Shown: positions 53,816 through 63,073, numbered from the stretch's first letter. The stretch: 64,000 nt of DNA from Sphingobium limneticum (GCF_008710155.1 NZ_VYPZ01000007.1:62001-126000); one strand, 5' to 3'. Numbers and translations are program-made. The notes: generated by a model not told the origin, from the sequence alone.

Positions 53816-55675
53816 GTAATTGATGCGATAGAGCTGATAGGGCAGCGTCATGCCCGTCTTCAGCGTCACCGGCACCAGCCAGTTCGGGATCGTCCCGCGC
53901 ATCAGCCCGGCATAAAAGCCACGCGGGCTGCGCGACTGATAAATCGTCCCTTCCGGGAAATTGGGGCAGACCAGCAGATAGGTGGCATGATGCTTCGCCG
54001 CGATCGTGCGGAATCCGTCTGCCGGCCCATCATAGGCGTGGTGCATGTCCAGGATCGTTGCGCCGTTGCGATGATAAGGGCCGGCGATCGCGCTATGATG
54101 CGTCGTCGCGATCAGGCGCGGCCCCAGATCGACCATGGTGAAGATGGTCGCGGGCGGCAACTGATCCAGCACCTCCAGCGCCGGCAGCGTGCGGCATCGC
54201 CCATTTGCTTTCTTGATCGCATCGGTGCGCGCGATCGCCGAAGGGCGCCAGGGCTTGGGCTTCGTCCCCGTCGCCCCCTGATACAGCGTCACCAGCTGCG
54301 GATAGAGCGGATAGGCGCAGGCGATCGCCGCCAGCAGCGCCACGCCCACCCCAGCGGCGATCCGCACCCGGCGGGTCCCCGTCAGGATCGCGGCAACCAG
54401 CCGATGTGCGGCCCAGGCGGCGGGCGGGATCGCCAGCAACTGCGCCGCCGGCCCGGCCCGCAACTGCCAGAACAGCAAGGCGGTGGAAAAGACCATCATC
54501 GCGCCCACCGTCGCCCAGGCCCAGAGCCGCTCGCTGTCCCGCCGCGCATCCCACAAGGCCCAGAGCAGACCGATCAGCCCCGCCGCCGGCAGCGCCAGCA
54601 ACGGCACGACCATGGACTGTGCCTGCGCCGTGATCGGCTTGGCCTCCCGGATGTTGGCCAGCCACAGCCGCTGCAACTCCGGCGAAATCTGATAGGGGCT
54701 TAGGCATTGCGGCCAGTTCAGATAGAAAAACGCCGCCACCGCGCCGCCCACCAGCGCGCCCGCCGCCAGCCGCGCCGGCCAGCTGCGCAGCGGCGCGATC
54801 GACAGGATCACCATGCCCGCGCCCGCCGCGCCGAACACCGCCACCCAGATCGGCGATATCGCGTCGCACACCATCTCGCGATTGGCGTAACTGGCGAACA
54901 GCACATAACAGAGCGACGTCGCCCCCGCGAGGCTGAGGCCATAGGGCAACATCCGCCGCTCCGCCCCCGGCCGGAATACCCAACGCAGCGCGATCAACCC
55001 ACCGCCCGCCGCCAGATAGACAATCATTTCCATGCCGATGGCGATCGACAGCGCGCTGCTGATCCCCGCCATAAGCCCGCCGCGCAGCCGGTTGCCGTCG
55101 ATCACCCCCGCCAGCATCGTCACCGCCAGCGCCAGTTGCCAGCCATGATGGTCGATCCGCATCGGCGCATACATGCCCAGCCCCATCTGCGCGGCCAGCG
55201 GCGCCAGCACCGCCAGCAGCCAGCCATTCGGCCCCGCCAGCCGCCGCCCGATAAAGCCCAGGCTCAGCATCAGCAGCAACAACGGCAACAAAGGTGCGAT
55301 GCCGCAGGCCAGCCGATCGGCCAGCCCCTGATCGACGAAGGCGCGGAAGAACAGGATCAGCCCCGCGATCGGAATGTCGACCAGCCGCGACCAGTGGATG
55401 TTCGCCCCGCCCGGCGGGTCCAGTCGATATTGGCGCAGATCATACCAGCCCTGCCCGGCCAGCCAGTCCTTCACCTGCACATAACGGATATTGTCGTCCG
55501 TATCGCTCAGCACCAGCCAGTGAATGGCGGGCCAGCGCGTCGCAACCATCACGATGGCGATGACGATCCAGATCAGGAAGGTCAGCCATTTCCAGTGCCG
55601 CTGGGTGTAAGCGGTCAGGATGGGCGCCCAATGGCGCGCGCGGGCGCGCAGGATATCGCGGCTAGGCAAGGTCAT
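53777..55675 (-). CDS. Polytopic membrane protein, GT-C glycosyltransferase-like
   Basis: The 632-residue protein has about eleven to thirteen membrane helices after a basic start, and a soluble C-terminal domain from about residue 495. LVLSDTDDNIRYVQVKDWLA near residue 55 puts acidic residues in the first periplasmic loop, where GT-C enzymes such as STT3/PglB and ArnT keep their metal site. The C-terminal part (TIFTMVDLGPRLIATTHHSA, HATYLLVCPNFPEG) resembles the small domain of such proteins. It may transfer a sugar from a lipid carrier; this is not proven. It is divergent from a GtrA gene, 45 bp apart. Confidence 0.75.
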   Translation of the reverse strand: MTLPSRDILRARARHWAPILTAYTQRHWKWLTFLIWIVIAIVMVATRWPAIHWLVLSDTDDNIRYVQVKDWLAGQGWYDLRQYRLDPPGGANIHWSRLVDIPIAGLILFFRAFVDQGLADRLACGIAPLLPLLLLMLSLGFIGRRLAGPNGWLLAVLAPLAAQMGLGMYAPMRIDHHGWQLALAVTMLAGVIDGNRLRGGLMAGISSALSIAIGMEMIVYLAAGGGLIALRWVFRPGAERRMLPYGLSLAGATSLCYVLFASYANREMVCDAISPIWVAVFGAAGAGMVILSIAPLRSWPARLAAGALVGGAVAAFFYLNWPQCLSPYQISPELQRLWLANIREAKPITAQAQSMVVPLLALPAAGLIGLLWALWDARRDSERLWAWATVGAMMVFSTALLFWQLRAGPAAQLLAIPPAAWAAHRLVAAILTGTRRVRIAAGVGVALLAAIACAYPLYPQLVTLYQGATGTKPKPWRPSAIARTDAIKKANGRCRTLPALEVLDQLPPATIFTMVDLGPRLIATTHHSAIAGPYHRNGATILDMHHAYDGPADGFRTIAAKHHATYLLVCPNFPEGTIYQSRSPRGFYAGLMRGTIPNWLVPVTLKTGMTLPYQLYRINYSAPGGEKVAEQR

Positions 55676-55720
55676 GGCTGTCGATTAGACGCTCCGCATC
55701 AAAGCGCAACGGGGCGATCC

Positions 55721-56137
55721 ATGAAATATCTGTCACGACTTTATGCAGAACATGGCGCGCTCTTCTGGCAGATCGTCCGCTATGGCGTGACCGGCCTGTT
55801 CGTCACCGCCTGTCAGGCCGCGATCTACTGGAGCCTCGCCGCGCTCGCCGGCTTCCATCCGCAGGCCGCCAATTTCATCGGCTATCTCGCCGCCGTGGCG
55901 ATCGGCTATGTCAGCCACAGCCTGTTCACTTTTCGCGGCCAGGGCGGCACGGGCAACCCCGCCACGCGCGGTGCGAAATTCGTCATCGTCTCGCTAATCA
56001 GCTATGCGCTGAACGCCCTCTGGGTATTCCTGTGCGTCACCCATATGGGCTGGCCCGAATGGTCCCCCATCCCCGCGATGATCTTCGTGACGCCGGCGGT
56101 GATGTTCGGCCTGAACCGGCAGTGGGTGTTCAAGTGA
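55721..56137 (+). CDS. GtrA family membrane protein
   Basis: The 138-residue protein has four membrane helices. Typical GtrA traits are QIVRYGVTGLFVTACQAAIY at the N-terminus, NFIGYLAAVAIGYVSHSLFT and the basic FGLNRQWVFK end. GtrA proteins are thought to flip polyprenyl-linked sugars and usually occur next to glycosyltransferases. The divergent GT-C-like gene fits that partner role. ATG at 55721 starts the conserved region. Confidence 0.9.
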   Translation: MKYLSRLYAEHGALFWQIVRYGVTGLFVTACQAAIYWSLAALAGFHPQAANFIGYLAAVAIGYVSHSLFTFRGQGGTGNPATRGAKFVIVSLISYALNALWVFLCVTHMGWPEWSPIPAMIFVTPAVMFGLNRQWVFK

Positions 56138-56182
56138 CATCGAGAGCAGGGGATTGTGACCCGAAATGGACATCTACGACAT

Positions 56183-56272
56183 CGTCATCCCGGGCTCGAA
56201 CCGGGATCCCGCTTTTCTTTTAGGCCTGACTTGGAGAAGATAGCGGCCCCCCGGGTCAAGCCCGGGGTGACG
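56183..56272. repeat. Family-B intergenic repeat
   Basis: CGTCATCCCGGGCTCGAACC GGGATCCCGC at the left and CCCGGGTCAAGCCCGGGGTG ACG at the right, joined by a T-rich centre. It lies between the convergent gtrA-like and AraC-type genes. Confidence 0.8.
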
Positions 56273-56292
56273 GGGGTGAAACCGTCACCTCT

Positions 56293-57186
56293 CTAAATCG
56301 CCATCGCCACCTGCGGCATGGCCCGCAAGCGCCCCATATCCCGCACCGGCGGCGCGCCGAAGAGGCGGCGATATTCGCGGCTGAATTGCGACGGGCTGTC
56401 ATAACCCACCCGAAACCCCGCCTCCGCCGCGTCCAATCGGTCGGCCAGCATCAGCGTGCGCGCCGCCTGCAACCGCAATTGCTTCTGATATTGCAGCGGC
56501 GTCATCGCGGTTGCGCGGCGGAAATGGTCGTGGAAGCTCGACACGCTCATCCCCGCCAGATCCGCCAGTCCCGGCCCGTTATACGGCTCGCGGAAATGCG
56601 CCTTGAGCCAGCCGATCGCCCGCGCAATCTGCCCCGTCCGGCTCTCCCCCGCCGCGATCGCGCGCACGATGCCCCCGCTCGGCCCGGTCATCAGCCGCAC
56701 CAGCAATTCCCGCTCGATCAGCGGCGCCAGCAGCGGCGCACTCGCCTGATCGCCCAGCAAAGCCGTCAGCCGGCTCGCCGCATCCAGCAATTCGGGCGTG
56801 ATCGGATGCAGCGACAGCGCACTCCCCTCCACCACCGGCCCCGCCGGCGGCAGTGAAATGGCGATGTCGGACAGCAGCACCGGGTCCAGATAGAGGCAGA
56901 AGCAGAGATAGGGCGCATCGTCGCTCGCCTGCGTCACCATGCCGGTGATCGGCAGGTCGAGCGAGGCGACCAGATAGCTGGCCGGCCCATAGGCCACCAC
57001 GCTGTCGCCCAGCATCACCCGCTTGGCCCCCTGCGCGATGATGCAGAGCGCGGGCCGCTGGAGCATATGCACCGGCTCATCCGCATGGCTCCAGCGCACC
57101 AGTGTAAGGCGCGGAATGGCCGTGTCGACGATCCCGTCCCGATCGGCATATCGGGCAATCTGCTGACCAAGGGAATCATGCGACAT
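56293..57186 (-). CDS. AraC family transcriptional regulator
   Basis: The 297-residue protein has an N-terminal cupin-like AraC-N domain (HMLQRPALCIIAQGAKRVML, VASLDLPITGMV) and two C-terminal helix-turn-helix motifs (LADLAGMSVSSFHDHFRRAT, YDSPSQFSREYRRLFGAPP). The N-terminal domain is of the type found in regulators next to short-chain dehydrogenases and alcohol genes. It is divergent from an SDR gene, its most likely target, with two palindromes in between. Confidence 0.92.
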   Translation of the reverse strand: MSHDSLGQQIARYADRDGIVDTAIPRLTLVRWSHADEPVHMLQRPALCIIAQGAKRVMLGDSVVAYGPASYLVASLDLPITGMVTQASDDAPYLCFCLYLDPVLLSDIAISLPPAGPVVEGSALSLHPITPELLDAASRLTALLGDQASAPLLAPLIERELLVRLMTGPSGGIVRAIAAGESRTGQIARAIGWLKAHFREPYNGPGLADLAGMSVSSFHDHFRRATAMTPLQYQKQLRLQAARTLMLADRLDAAEAGFRVGYDSPSQFSREYRRLFGAPPVRDMGRLRAMPQVAMAI

Positions 57187-57305
57187 AAGGCTTTCTCCTT
57201 GCCGTCGATCTTATCGGCCATGCCTCCGCCTGAACAGCCCGCTCACCCCATATCTGGAAAATCGTGCAAGCATCGCGCAAGCCCATTCTACCGCCTCCGC
57301 CCCAT

Positions 57306-57345
57306 GATGGCCCATCCATGGGTCATCGGATCGACGGTCGATCCG
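57306..57345. promoter_or_regulatory. Paired palindromes between the AraC gene and the SDR gene
   Basis: GATGGCCCAT (57306-57315) and ATGGGTCATC (57318-57327) match at 9 of 10 positions across a 2-bp centre. It abuts CGGATCGAC (57327-57335) and GTCGATCCG (57337-57345), a perfect 9-bp dyad around one G. They lie 20-60 bp upstream of the SDR start codon, a good place for activator or repressor binding. Confidence 0.55.
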
Positions 57346-57364
57346 CCCAATCGGGAGACAGGAT

Positions 57365-58096
57365 ATGGCAATCGACAACAAGGTCATCGCAATCACCGGC
57401 GCCAGCAGCGGCATTGGTGAAGGCACGGCGCGGCTGCTGGCGGCGCGCGGCGCGAAGCTGATGCTGGGCGCGCGGCGCACCGACCGGCTGGCCAGCCTTG
57501 CCGACGAACTCAACGCGGCCGGCGGCACGGTCGCCTTCCGCGCGCTCGACGTCACCGACCGCGCCGATGTGGAAGCCTTCATCGCCACGACCGAGGCCGA
57601 ATTCGGCCGCATCGATGTGCTGGTGAACAATGCCGGGCTGATGCCGCTATCGCGCTTCGACAGTCTGAAGGTCGATGAATGGGACCGGATGATCGACGTC
57701 AACATCCGCGGCGTGCTGCACGGCATCGCGGCTGCCCTGCCCCGGTTCAAGGCGCAGCGCAGCGGCCATTTCGTCAACATCTCGTCGATCGGCGGCTATC
57801 GCGTCTGGCCGACCTGCGGCGTCTACAGCGCCACCAAATATGCGGTGCGCGCCATTTCCGACGGGTTGCGCATGGAACATGACGATATCCGCGTGACCGT
57901 GGTGTCGCCGGGCGTGGTGGAATCCGAACTGGCCGGCACCATCACCGAAGCGGGCGCCGCCGCCGCGATGCAGGATTTCCGCGCCATCGCCCTCACCCCG
58001 GACGCGATCGCCCGCGCCATCGCCTATGCGGTGGAACAGCCCGATGATGTGGACGTCAACGAACTGATCGTGCGCCCGGTGCGGACGATGGATTGA
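57365..58096 (+). CDS. Short-chain dehydrogenase/reductase
   Basis: The 243-residue classical SDR has the cofactor motif TGASSGIG at 11-18, VNNAG, a Ser-Ser-Ile block (FVNISSIGGYRVWP) and the catalytic Tyr154 and Lys158 in VYSATKYA. ARRTDRL after the second strand favours NADP(H). The substrate is unknown. A ribosome-binding site, GGGAG, lies nine bases before the ATG. Divergence from the AraC gene suggests coordinate control. Confidence 0.93.
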   Translation: MAIDNKVIAITGASSGIGEGTARLLAARGAKLMLGARRTDRLASLADELNAAGGTVAFRALDVTDRADVEAFIATTEAEFGRIDVLVNNAGLMPLSRFDSLKVDEWDRMIDVNIRGVLHGIAAALPRFKAQRSGHFVNISSIGGYRVWPTCGVYSATKYAVRAISDGLRMEHDDIRVTVVSPGVVESELAGTITEAGAAAAMQDFRAIALTPDAIARAIAYAVEQPDDVDVNELIVRPVRTMD

Positions 58097-58131
58097 TACC
58101 GACAAGCGACGATAAGAAGCTTTGCCTCTAT

Positions 58132-58197
58132 GTTCCCCGGCGCAGGCCGGGGCCCAGTTCCACGGTCTGAACTGGGCCCCGGCCTGCGCCGGGGAAC
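58132..58197. repeat. Family-D repeat: perfect 29-bp inverted repeat
   Basis: Positions 58132-58160 and 58169-58197 are exact reverse complements, with the 8-nt loop CACGGTCT. The outer core GTTCCCCGGCGCAGGCCGGG corresponds to the shorter family-D hairpins at 1399 and 19861. It lies after the SDR gene. Confidence 0.9.
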
Positions 58198-58246
58198 GCT
58201 TCCTCAGAAACAAGCTGTCGCGTCTTGGATCGAACCATAGAAAAGG

Positions 58247-58272
58247 GGCATTCCCGCCTACGCGGGAATGCC
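58247..58272. repeat. Family-C single hairpin
   Basis: GGCATTCCCGC (58247-58257) and GCGGGAATGCC (58262-58272) enclose CTAC, the same core as family C. It lies 12 bp beyond the 3' end of the LytTR regulator gene and may end its transcript. Confidence 0.75.
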
Positions 58273-58284
58273 GATCGGCTTATG

Positions 58285-59085
58285 TCAATGGACGAACCGC
58301 GCCACCACGTCGCGGTACGACCGGCTGACCTTCACCTGCGCGCCGCTTTCCAGCACCAGGAAACATTCGCCGTTGGTGTGGGGCTTGACTTGCCGCACCT
58401 GGCTCAGGTTCACGATGGTGGACCGATGCACGCGCTGGAAATTGCGCGGGTCCAGCCGCTTTTCCAGATCCTTCATCGTTTCCCGCAGGATCAGTGAATT
58501 GTCGGCGGTGTAGATGCACATATAATCGCCCGCCGCGTCGATCCGCTCGATCGAATCCACATCCACGCGGAAAATCTGCCCGCGATCCTTGATGTTGATC
58601 AGTTTCTCGAATCGGTTGGACGCTGGCGAATCATCGTCGGTCACGAAATCGCTCATCGCCTGCGGCGCGACTTCGGCCAGCACTTCGCGCAGTTTCTCGA
58701 CTTCCTGCACCTGTCGCTTTTCGTTCAGTCGCTGGCGCACGCGGTCCAGCGCGTCGGCCAGGCGCCCTTCGTCCACCGGCTTCATCAGATAATCGACCGC
58801 CTGCGCCTCGAACGCGCGGATCGCATGGTCGCTATAGGCGGTGCAGAAGATGACGAGCGGCGGCTCCACTTCCATCAGCCCCTGGACGACGGAAAAGCCG
58901 TCGAAGCCGGGCATCTGAATATCGAGGAACACAAGGTCGGGTTTATGCGTCTTGATCGCGCGGATGGCTTCGCGGCCGTTGTTGCAGGTTTCGATAATTT
59001 CGACATCCTCATGCGCTTGCAGACGCAGCTGGAGCCCTTGAATGGCCAGGCTTTCGTCATCGACGAGGATTGTTCTGATGGTCAT
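58285..59085 (-). CDS. LytTR-type response regulator
   Basis: The 266-residue protein has a receiver domain with Asp9 and Asp10, phospho-acceptor Asp55 (DLVFLDIQMPG) and Lys in YLMKPVDEG. A C-terminal LytTR DNA-binding domain follows from about residue 160 (INIKDRGQIFRVDVDSIERI, RNFQRVHRSTIVNLSQVRQV). LytTR proteins bind direct repeats upstream of virulence, autolysis or exopolysaccharide genes. It overlaps the histidine kinase gene by four bases, forming one two-component system. Confidence 0.94.
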   Translation of the reverse strand: MTIRTILVDDESLAIQGLQLRLQAHEDVEIIETCNNGREAIRAIKTHKPDLVFLDIQMPGFDGFSVVQGLMEVEPPLVIFCTAYSDHAIRAFEAQAVDYLMKPVDEGRLADALDRVRQRLNEKRQVQEVEKLREVLAEVAPQAMSDFVTDDDSPASNRFEKLINIKDRGQIFRVDVDSIERIDAAGDYMCIYTADNSLILRETMKDLEKRLDPRNFQRVHRSTIVNLSQVRQVKPHTNGECFLVLESGAQVKVSRSYRDVVARFVH

Positions 59086-60194
59086 GCGGCCACTTTCGAT
59101 GTTTCATCCATGTTAAGCGGAAATTCGATGATGACCGAAAATCCGCCCGGCGTGGAACGCGTTTCGAAGCTCTGTCGTTCCCCGAAGGCCTGAATTAATC
59201 GGTCCCGGATGTTCGGCAGGCCCACTCCGGTCCCCTCGCTCATGGGAATGTGCGGCTTCATTCCGCCTTCGTTCAATCCCGGCCCGCTGTCCGATACGAC
59301 GATCCGGACGTTATCCCCGGCAGGCTGCGCCGTAACCGCGATTTCGGCCCCTTCTTCCTTGGGCGTCACCGCATATTTGATCGCATTTTCGACCAGAGGC
59401 TGGAGCAGGAGGGATGGCAAGCGCGCATGGGCGACGGCCGGATCGATGGTGAAGACCGGGCGCAACCGATCCTCGAACCGCATCTTCTCGATCTCCAGAT
59501 AGAGCTTCAACGTCTCTATCTCCTGCTCGATCGTCACCTGCGCGGTCGGCTCATTGATCAGCGTATAGCGCAGGAAGGACGACAGGCGCGATAGCATCGC
59601 ATTGGCCCGGTCGGTCTGTTTGAGCAGCACCAGCGTGGAGATGCTGTTGAGCGTGTTGAACAGGAAATGCGGGTTCAGCTGGTACCGCAGCATCGCCAGC
59701 TGCGCGTTCGCCGCCTGATTCTCCAGCCGCAACAGCTGATCCGCCTGCTCCTCCACCGTCAGGTAGAAGTTGATCGCATAATAAAGCGAGGACCAGGCGC
59801 CGAGCAGCGTCATCGACAGATAGAAGGCGCCCAGGAACAGTTGCAGCCCCGCCGTCTCGCTCGCCCGATTTTGCGTCGAAAAGACCCAGGCGTCGATGAA
59901 CGCGACCAGCCCCGCTGCGAACACCACGGTCACGATCGACACGCCCCAGGTGATGATCGGCCGCTTCTTCACCAGAAAGCGGAACATCACCGCGATCAGC
60001 AGCGTCACCGAATAGCCCGAGACGGTGGAGATCAGCACCGGCACCAGGCTGGAAAGCGGCTGGCCATTGGCGATGGTGGACGATCCGCGCAACAGGAAAG
60101 CCCCGGCCCATCCCAGCGACTGGAGGTTCCAGAAAGCGCGATTCTTGTCAGCGAAAAAGGGCTGCGGCTTGATGCGGGGGACGGTGACGGACAT
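59082..60194 (-). CDS. LytS-like sensor histidine kinase
   Basis: The 370-residue protein has four membrane helices (about 25-145), a coiled coil, then the His-kinase domain of the LytS/YehU type: YQLNPHFLFNTLNS with phospho-acceptor His176, and the ATP domain with NAIKYAVTP and SGPGLNEGGM, GTGVGLPNIRDR. The periplasmic loops are short, so it may sense the membrane state. It is translationally coupled to the LytTR regulator. ATG 60194 is preferred; an in-frame start 36 bases upstream is possible. Confidence 0.92.
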   Translation of the reverse strand: MSVTVPRIKPQPFFADKNRAFWNLQSLGWAGAFLLRGSSTIANGQPLSSLVPVLISTVSGYSVTLLIAVMFRFLVKKRPIITWGVSIVTVVFAAGLVAFIDAWVFSTQNRASETAGLQLFLGAFYLSMTLLGAWSSLYYAINFYLTVEEQADQLLRLENQAANAQLAMLRYQLNPHFLFNTLNSISTLVLLKQTDRANAMLSRLSSFLRYTLINEPTAQVTIEQEIETLKLYLEIEKMRFEDRLRPVFTIDPAVAHARLPSLLLQPLVENAIKYAVTPKEEGAEIAVTAQPAGDNVRIVVSDSGPGLNEGGMKPHIPMSEGTGVGLPNIRDRLIQAFGERQSFETRSTPGGFSVIIEFPLNMDETSKVAA

Positions 60195-60374
60195 TGCGTC
60201 CAGACTTAAGCCATTTGTGCGCCCGGTCAAAGATGCTTTGCGTCCGGGTGGTCGGATCGGCCTGAGGGCTGCACCCTGCGCAGTGGCACGCCGGACAATG
60301 TTTTGCGTGGGAACACAATATCAAGCCCCTCCCTTGAACGGAAGGGCTGACAGCAAAGTCAGCTTCTATCCCCC

Positions 60375-60857
60375 TCAGGCCGCGACAGCCGGCTCCTCGG
60401 TCATCGGCGTCACCTCGTCAGTGCACAGCCAGACCAGATCGGCCAGTTCCAATGTGCGCCCGTCATGCGCCAATATGCCGATCGGCCGGATCGGATGGCC
60501 ATCGCGCTTGTCCGCCAGCACCTGGCAGGCGGGCGTGCCGCATCCCCATTTTTCGCCCCACTGGCGCAGCGCGATCATGGCGGGGGCAAGCCCCTGCCCC
60601 TTTTCGGTCAGCCGATATTCGACCTTCCGCCGGTCGCACTGCATCGGTTCGCGCACCAAAATGCCATTTTCGACCAGCCGGGCGAGCCGGTTGGCCAATA
60701 TGTTGCGCGCGATGCCCAGGGTCGATTGAAACTCTTCGAAATGGCGGATGCCCGACAATGCGCCGCGCAGGATGAGGAACGACCAGCGTTCGCCCATCAT
60801 CTCCAGTGCGCTGGGCAGCGCGCATTGTTCCAGATCCTGAGCAAGGTTATGTTTCAT
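60375..60857 (-). CDS. HxlR family transcriptional regulator
   Basis: The 160-residue protein has the HxlR winged helix: LEMMGERWSFLILRGALSGI, FQSTLGIARNILANRLARLV and YRLTEKGQGLAPAMIALRQW. The C-terminus adds about 50 residues with Cys in CGTPACQVLADK and CTDEV, which may sense thiols or aldehydes. It is divergent from rsh, with no obvious target gene next to it. A TAACGC/GCGTAA dyad overlaps its 5' end region. Confidence 0.9.
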   Translation of the reverse strand: MKHNLAQDLEQCALPSALEMMGERWSFLILRGALSGIRHFEEFQSTLGIARNILANRLARLVENGILVREPMQCDRRKVEYRLTEKGQGLAPAMIALRQWGEKWGCGTPACQVLADKRDGHPIRPIGILAHDGRTLELADLVWLCTDEVTPMTEEPAVAA

Positions 60858-60862
60858 GGCCC

Positions 60863-60877
60863 TAACGCATAGCGTAA
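60863..60877. promoter_or_regulatory. Possible HxlR operator
   Basis: TAACGC and GCGTAA flank ATA, five of six positions matching, six bases upstream of the HxlR start codon. It may be an autoregulatory site. Short and unproven. Confidence 0.3.
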
Positions 60878-60967
60878 AGTCACAGGCGTTGCAAAATCGC
60901 CGCCTTATTCATTCAAATGGGATTTTTTTGTTGCACCGCAAGCCCGTTCTCACACAATCGGGCAACG

Positions 60968-63073
60968 ATGCTGCGTCAATATGAACTTGTCGAACGGGTA
61001 AAGCGCTACGATCCGGATGCGGACGAAGCGATGATCAACCGCGCCTACGTCTTTTCGGTCCAGAAGCATGGCAGCCAAAAGCGCGCCAGCGGCGACCCCT
61101 ATTTCAGCCACCCGATCGAGGTGGCGGGGATTCTCACCGACTTCAATCTGGACGACCAGACGATCGTGACCGCGCTGCTGCACGACACGATCGAAGATAC
61201 GCTCGTCACTTATGAGGAGATCGAAAGCGCGTTCGGCAAGGATGTCGCGCGCATGGTCGATGGCGTGACCAAGCTCAGCAAGATCGAGGCCATGTCCGAA
61301 AATGAGCGGGCCGCGGAAAATCTCCGCAAATTCCTGCTCGCCATGTCGGACGATATCCGCGTGTTGCTGGTGAAGCTGGCCGACCGGCTGCACAATATGC
61401 GCACGCTTCACTTCATCAAGAATCCCGACAAGCGCCGCCGCATCGCCAAGGAGACGATGGATATCTATGCCCCGCTGGCGGAGCGGATCGGCATGTATGA
61501 TTTCATGCGCGAAATGCAGCTGCTCTCCTTCCGCGAGATCGAGCCGGAAGCCTATGCCAGCATCACCAAGCGGCTGGAGCAGTTGAAGGAAGGCGGCCAT
61601 GACAAGGTCGACCGGATCGGCGCCGAACTGCAACTACTGCTGGCGGGCAAGGGCATGTCGGTCAGTGTTTCGGGCCGCGAGAAGCACCCCTATTCCATCT
61701 TCCGCAAGATGCAGGAACGGCATATCAGCTTCGAACAGCTGACCGACGTCATGGCCTTCCGCGTCATCACCGACAGCCATGAAGACTGCTACCGCGCGCT
61801 CGGCATCATCCACCAGACGTTCAAGATGGTGCCCGGCCGGTTCAAGGATTATATCTCCACGCCCAAGCGCAACGGCTATCAGTCGCTGCACACCACGGTC
61901 ATCCATCAGGACAATGCCCGGATCGAGGTGCAGATTCGCAGCCGCGACATGCATAATGACGCCGAACTCGGCCTGGCGGCGCATTGGGCCTACAAGCAGA
62001 AGGGCGACGCCACCGACCATCATGCCGCCTGGCTGCGCGACCTGGTCGAAATCCTGGAGCAGAGCCAGGATGCGGACGAGCTGCTCGAACATACCCGCAT
62101 GGCCATGTATCAGGACCGCATCTTCGCCTTCTCGCCCAAGGGTGAGCTGCATCAGATGCCCAAGGGGTCGACCCCGGTGGACTTCGCCTATGCGGTCCAC
62201 ACCTCGCTCGGCAACCAGACGGTCGGGGCCAAGGTCAACGGCCGCGTCGTGCCGCTGCGCACCAACCTTGAAAATGGCGATCAGGTCGAAATCCTGAAAT
62301 CCGAAGGGCAGGAACCGCAGCCCGGCTGGCTGACCTTCGCCATCACCGGCAAGGCCCGCGCCGCCATCCGCCGCTACATCCGCCAGAAACAGCGGGGCGA
62401 GGAAATCAAGCTGGGCGAAAAGCTCTATGACGAGATCGTGGGCCGCTTCTCCCCAGACCTGGCGAAGGAACTGGGCGACAAGGCGCTGACCGCCGCGTTG
62501 AAACGTCTGAAGCTGGAGGATCGCGCCGGGCTGATGGTGGCGATCGCGACCCACCGCCTGCTCGACAGCGAAGTGATGGAGGCGCTGGTCCCCGGCTCCA
62601 CCTCGCATGAAGGCATGGCCGAAGCGCATCCGCGCCAGCACGAACCCGTCTCGATCCGCGGCCTGACGCCCGGCATCGCCTATAATCTGTCCGATTGCTG
62701 CCACCCCGTGCCGGGCGACCGGATCGTGGGCGTGCGCCGCACCGGCGAACCGATCGAGGTGCACACGATCGACTGCCGCTCGCTGGAGGTGGATCAGGAC
62801 GACGACTGGGTCGACCTGTCGTGGGACAGCAAGTCGAAGGGTGGGACCGCCCGCCTCTCCGTCATCGTCAAAAACCAGCCGGGCGCGCTGGCCGCCGTCG
62901 CCAACGTCTTCGGCGCGACCAAGGCGAACATCCTCAACCTGCAACTGGTCAACCGCGAAGGCCCCTTCCACACCGACATCATCGACCTGGAAGTGGCGGA
63001 CGCGCAGCATTTGAACCGCATATTGTCGGCGTTGCGGGCGATCGACGTGGTGGTGCAGGCGGACCGGGTCTAG
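60968..63073 (+). CDS. Bifunctional (p)ppGpp synthetase/hydrolase (Rsh)
   Basis: Rsh sets the level of the alarmone (p)ppGpp. The 701-residue protein has a hydrolase HD domain with His48, His72-Asp73 and the ED at 76-77 (ALLHDTIEDT), so hydrolysis should be active. The synthetase domain (REKHPYSIFRKM, NGYQSLHTTVI, RIEVQIRSRDMHNDAE) is also intact. TGS (FAFSPKGELHQMPKGSTPVD FAYAVH), zinc-finger-like and ACT domains follow. Alphaproteobacteria often have a single bifunctional Rsh. ATG 60968 removes an unconserved upstream extension. Confidence 0.96.
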   Translation: MLRQYELVERVKRYDPDADEAMINRAYVFSVQKHGSQKRASGDPYFSHPIEVAGILTDFNLDDQTIVTALLHDTIEDTLVTYEEIESAFGKDVARMVDGVTKLSKIEAMSENERAAENLRKFLLAMSDDIRVLLVKLADRLHNMRTLHFIKNPDKRRRIAKETMDIYAPLAERIGMYDFMREMQLLSFREIEPEAYASITKRLEQLKEGGHDKVDRIGAELQLLLAGKGMSVSVSGREKHPYSIFRKMQERHISFEQLTDVMAFRVITDSHEDCYRALGIIHQTFKMVPGRFKDYISTPKRNGYQSLHTTVIHQDNARIEVQIRSRDMHNDAELGLAAHWAYKQKGDATDHHAAWLRDLVEILEQSQDADELLEHTRMAMYQDRIFAFSPKGELHQMPKGSTPVDFAYAVHTSLGNQTVGAKVNGRVVPLRTNLENGDQVEILKSEGQEPQPGWLTFAITGKARAAIRRYIRQKQRGEEIKLGEKLYDEIVGRFSPDLAKELGDKALTAALKRLKLEDRAGLMVAIATHRLLDSEVMEALVPGSTSHEGMAEAHPRQHEPVSIRGLTPGIAYNLSDCCHPVPGDRIVGVRRTGEPIEVHTIDCRSLEVDQDDDWVDLSWDSKSKGGTARLSVIVKNQPGALAAVANVFGATKANILNLQLVNREGPFHTDIIDLEVADAQHLNRILSALRAIDVVVQADRV

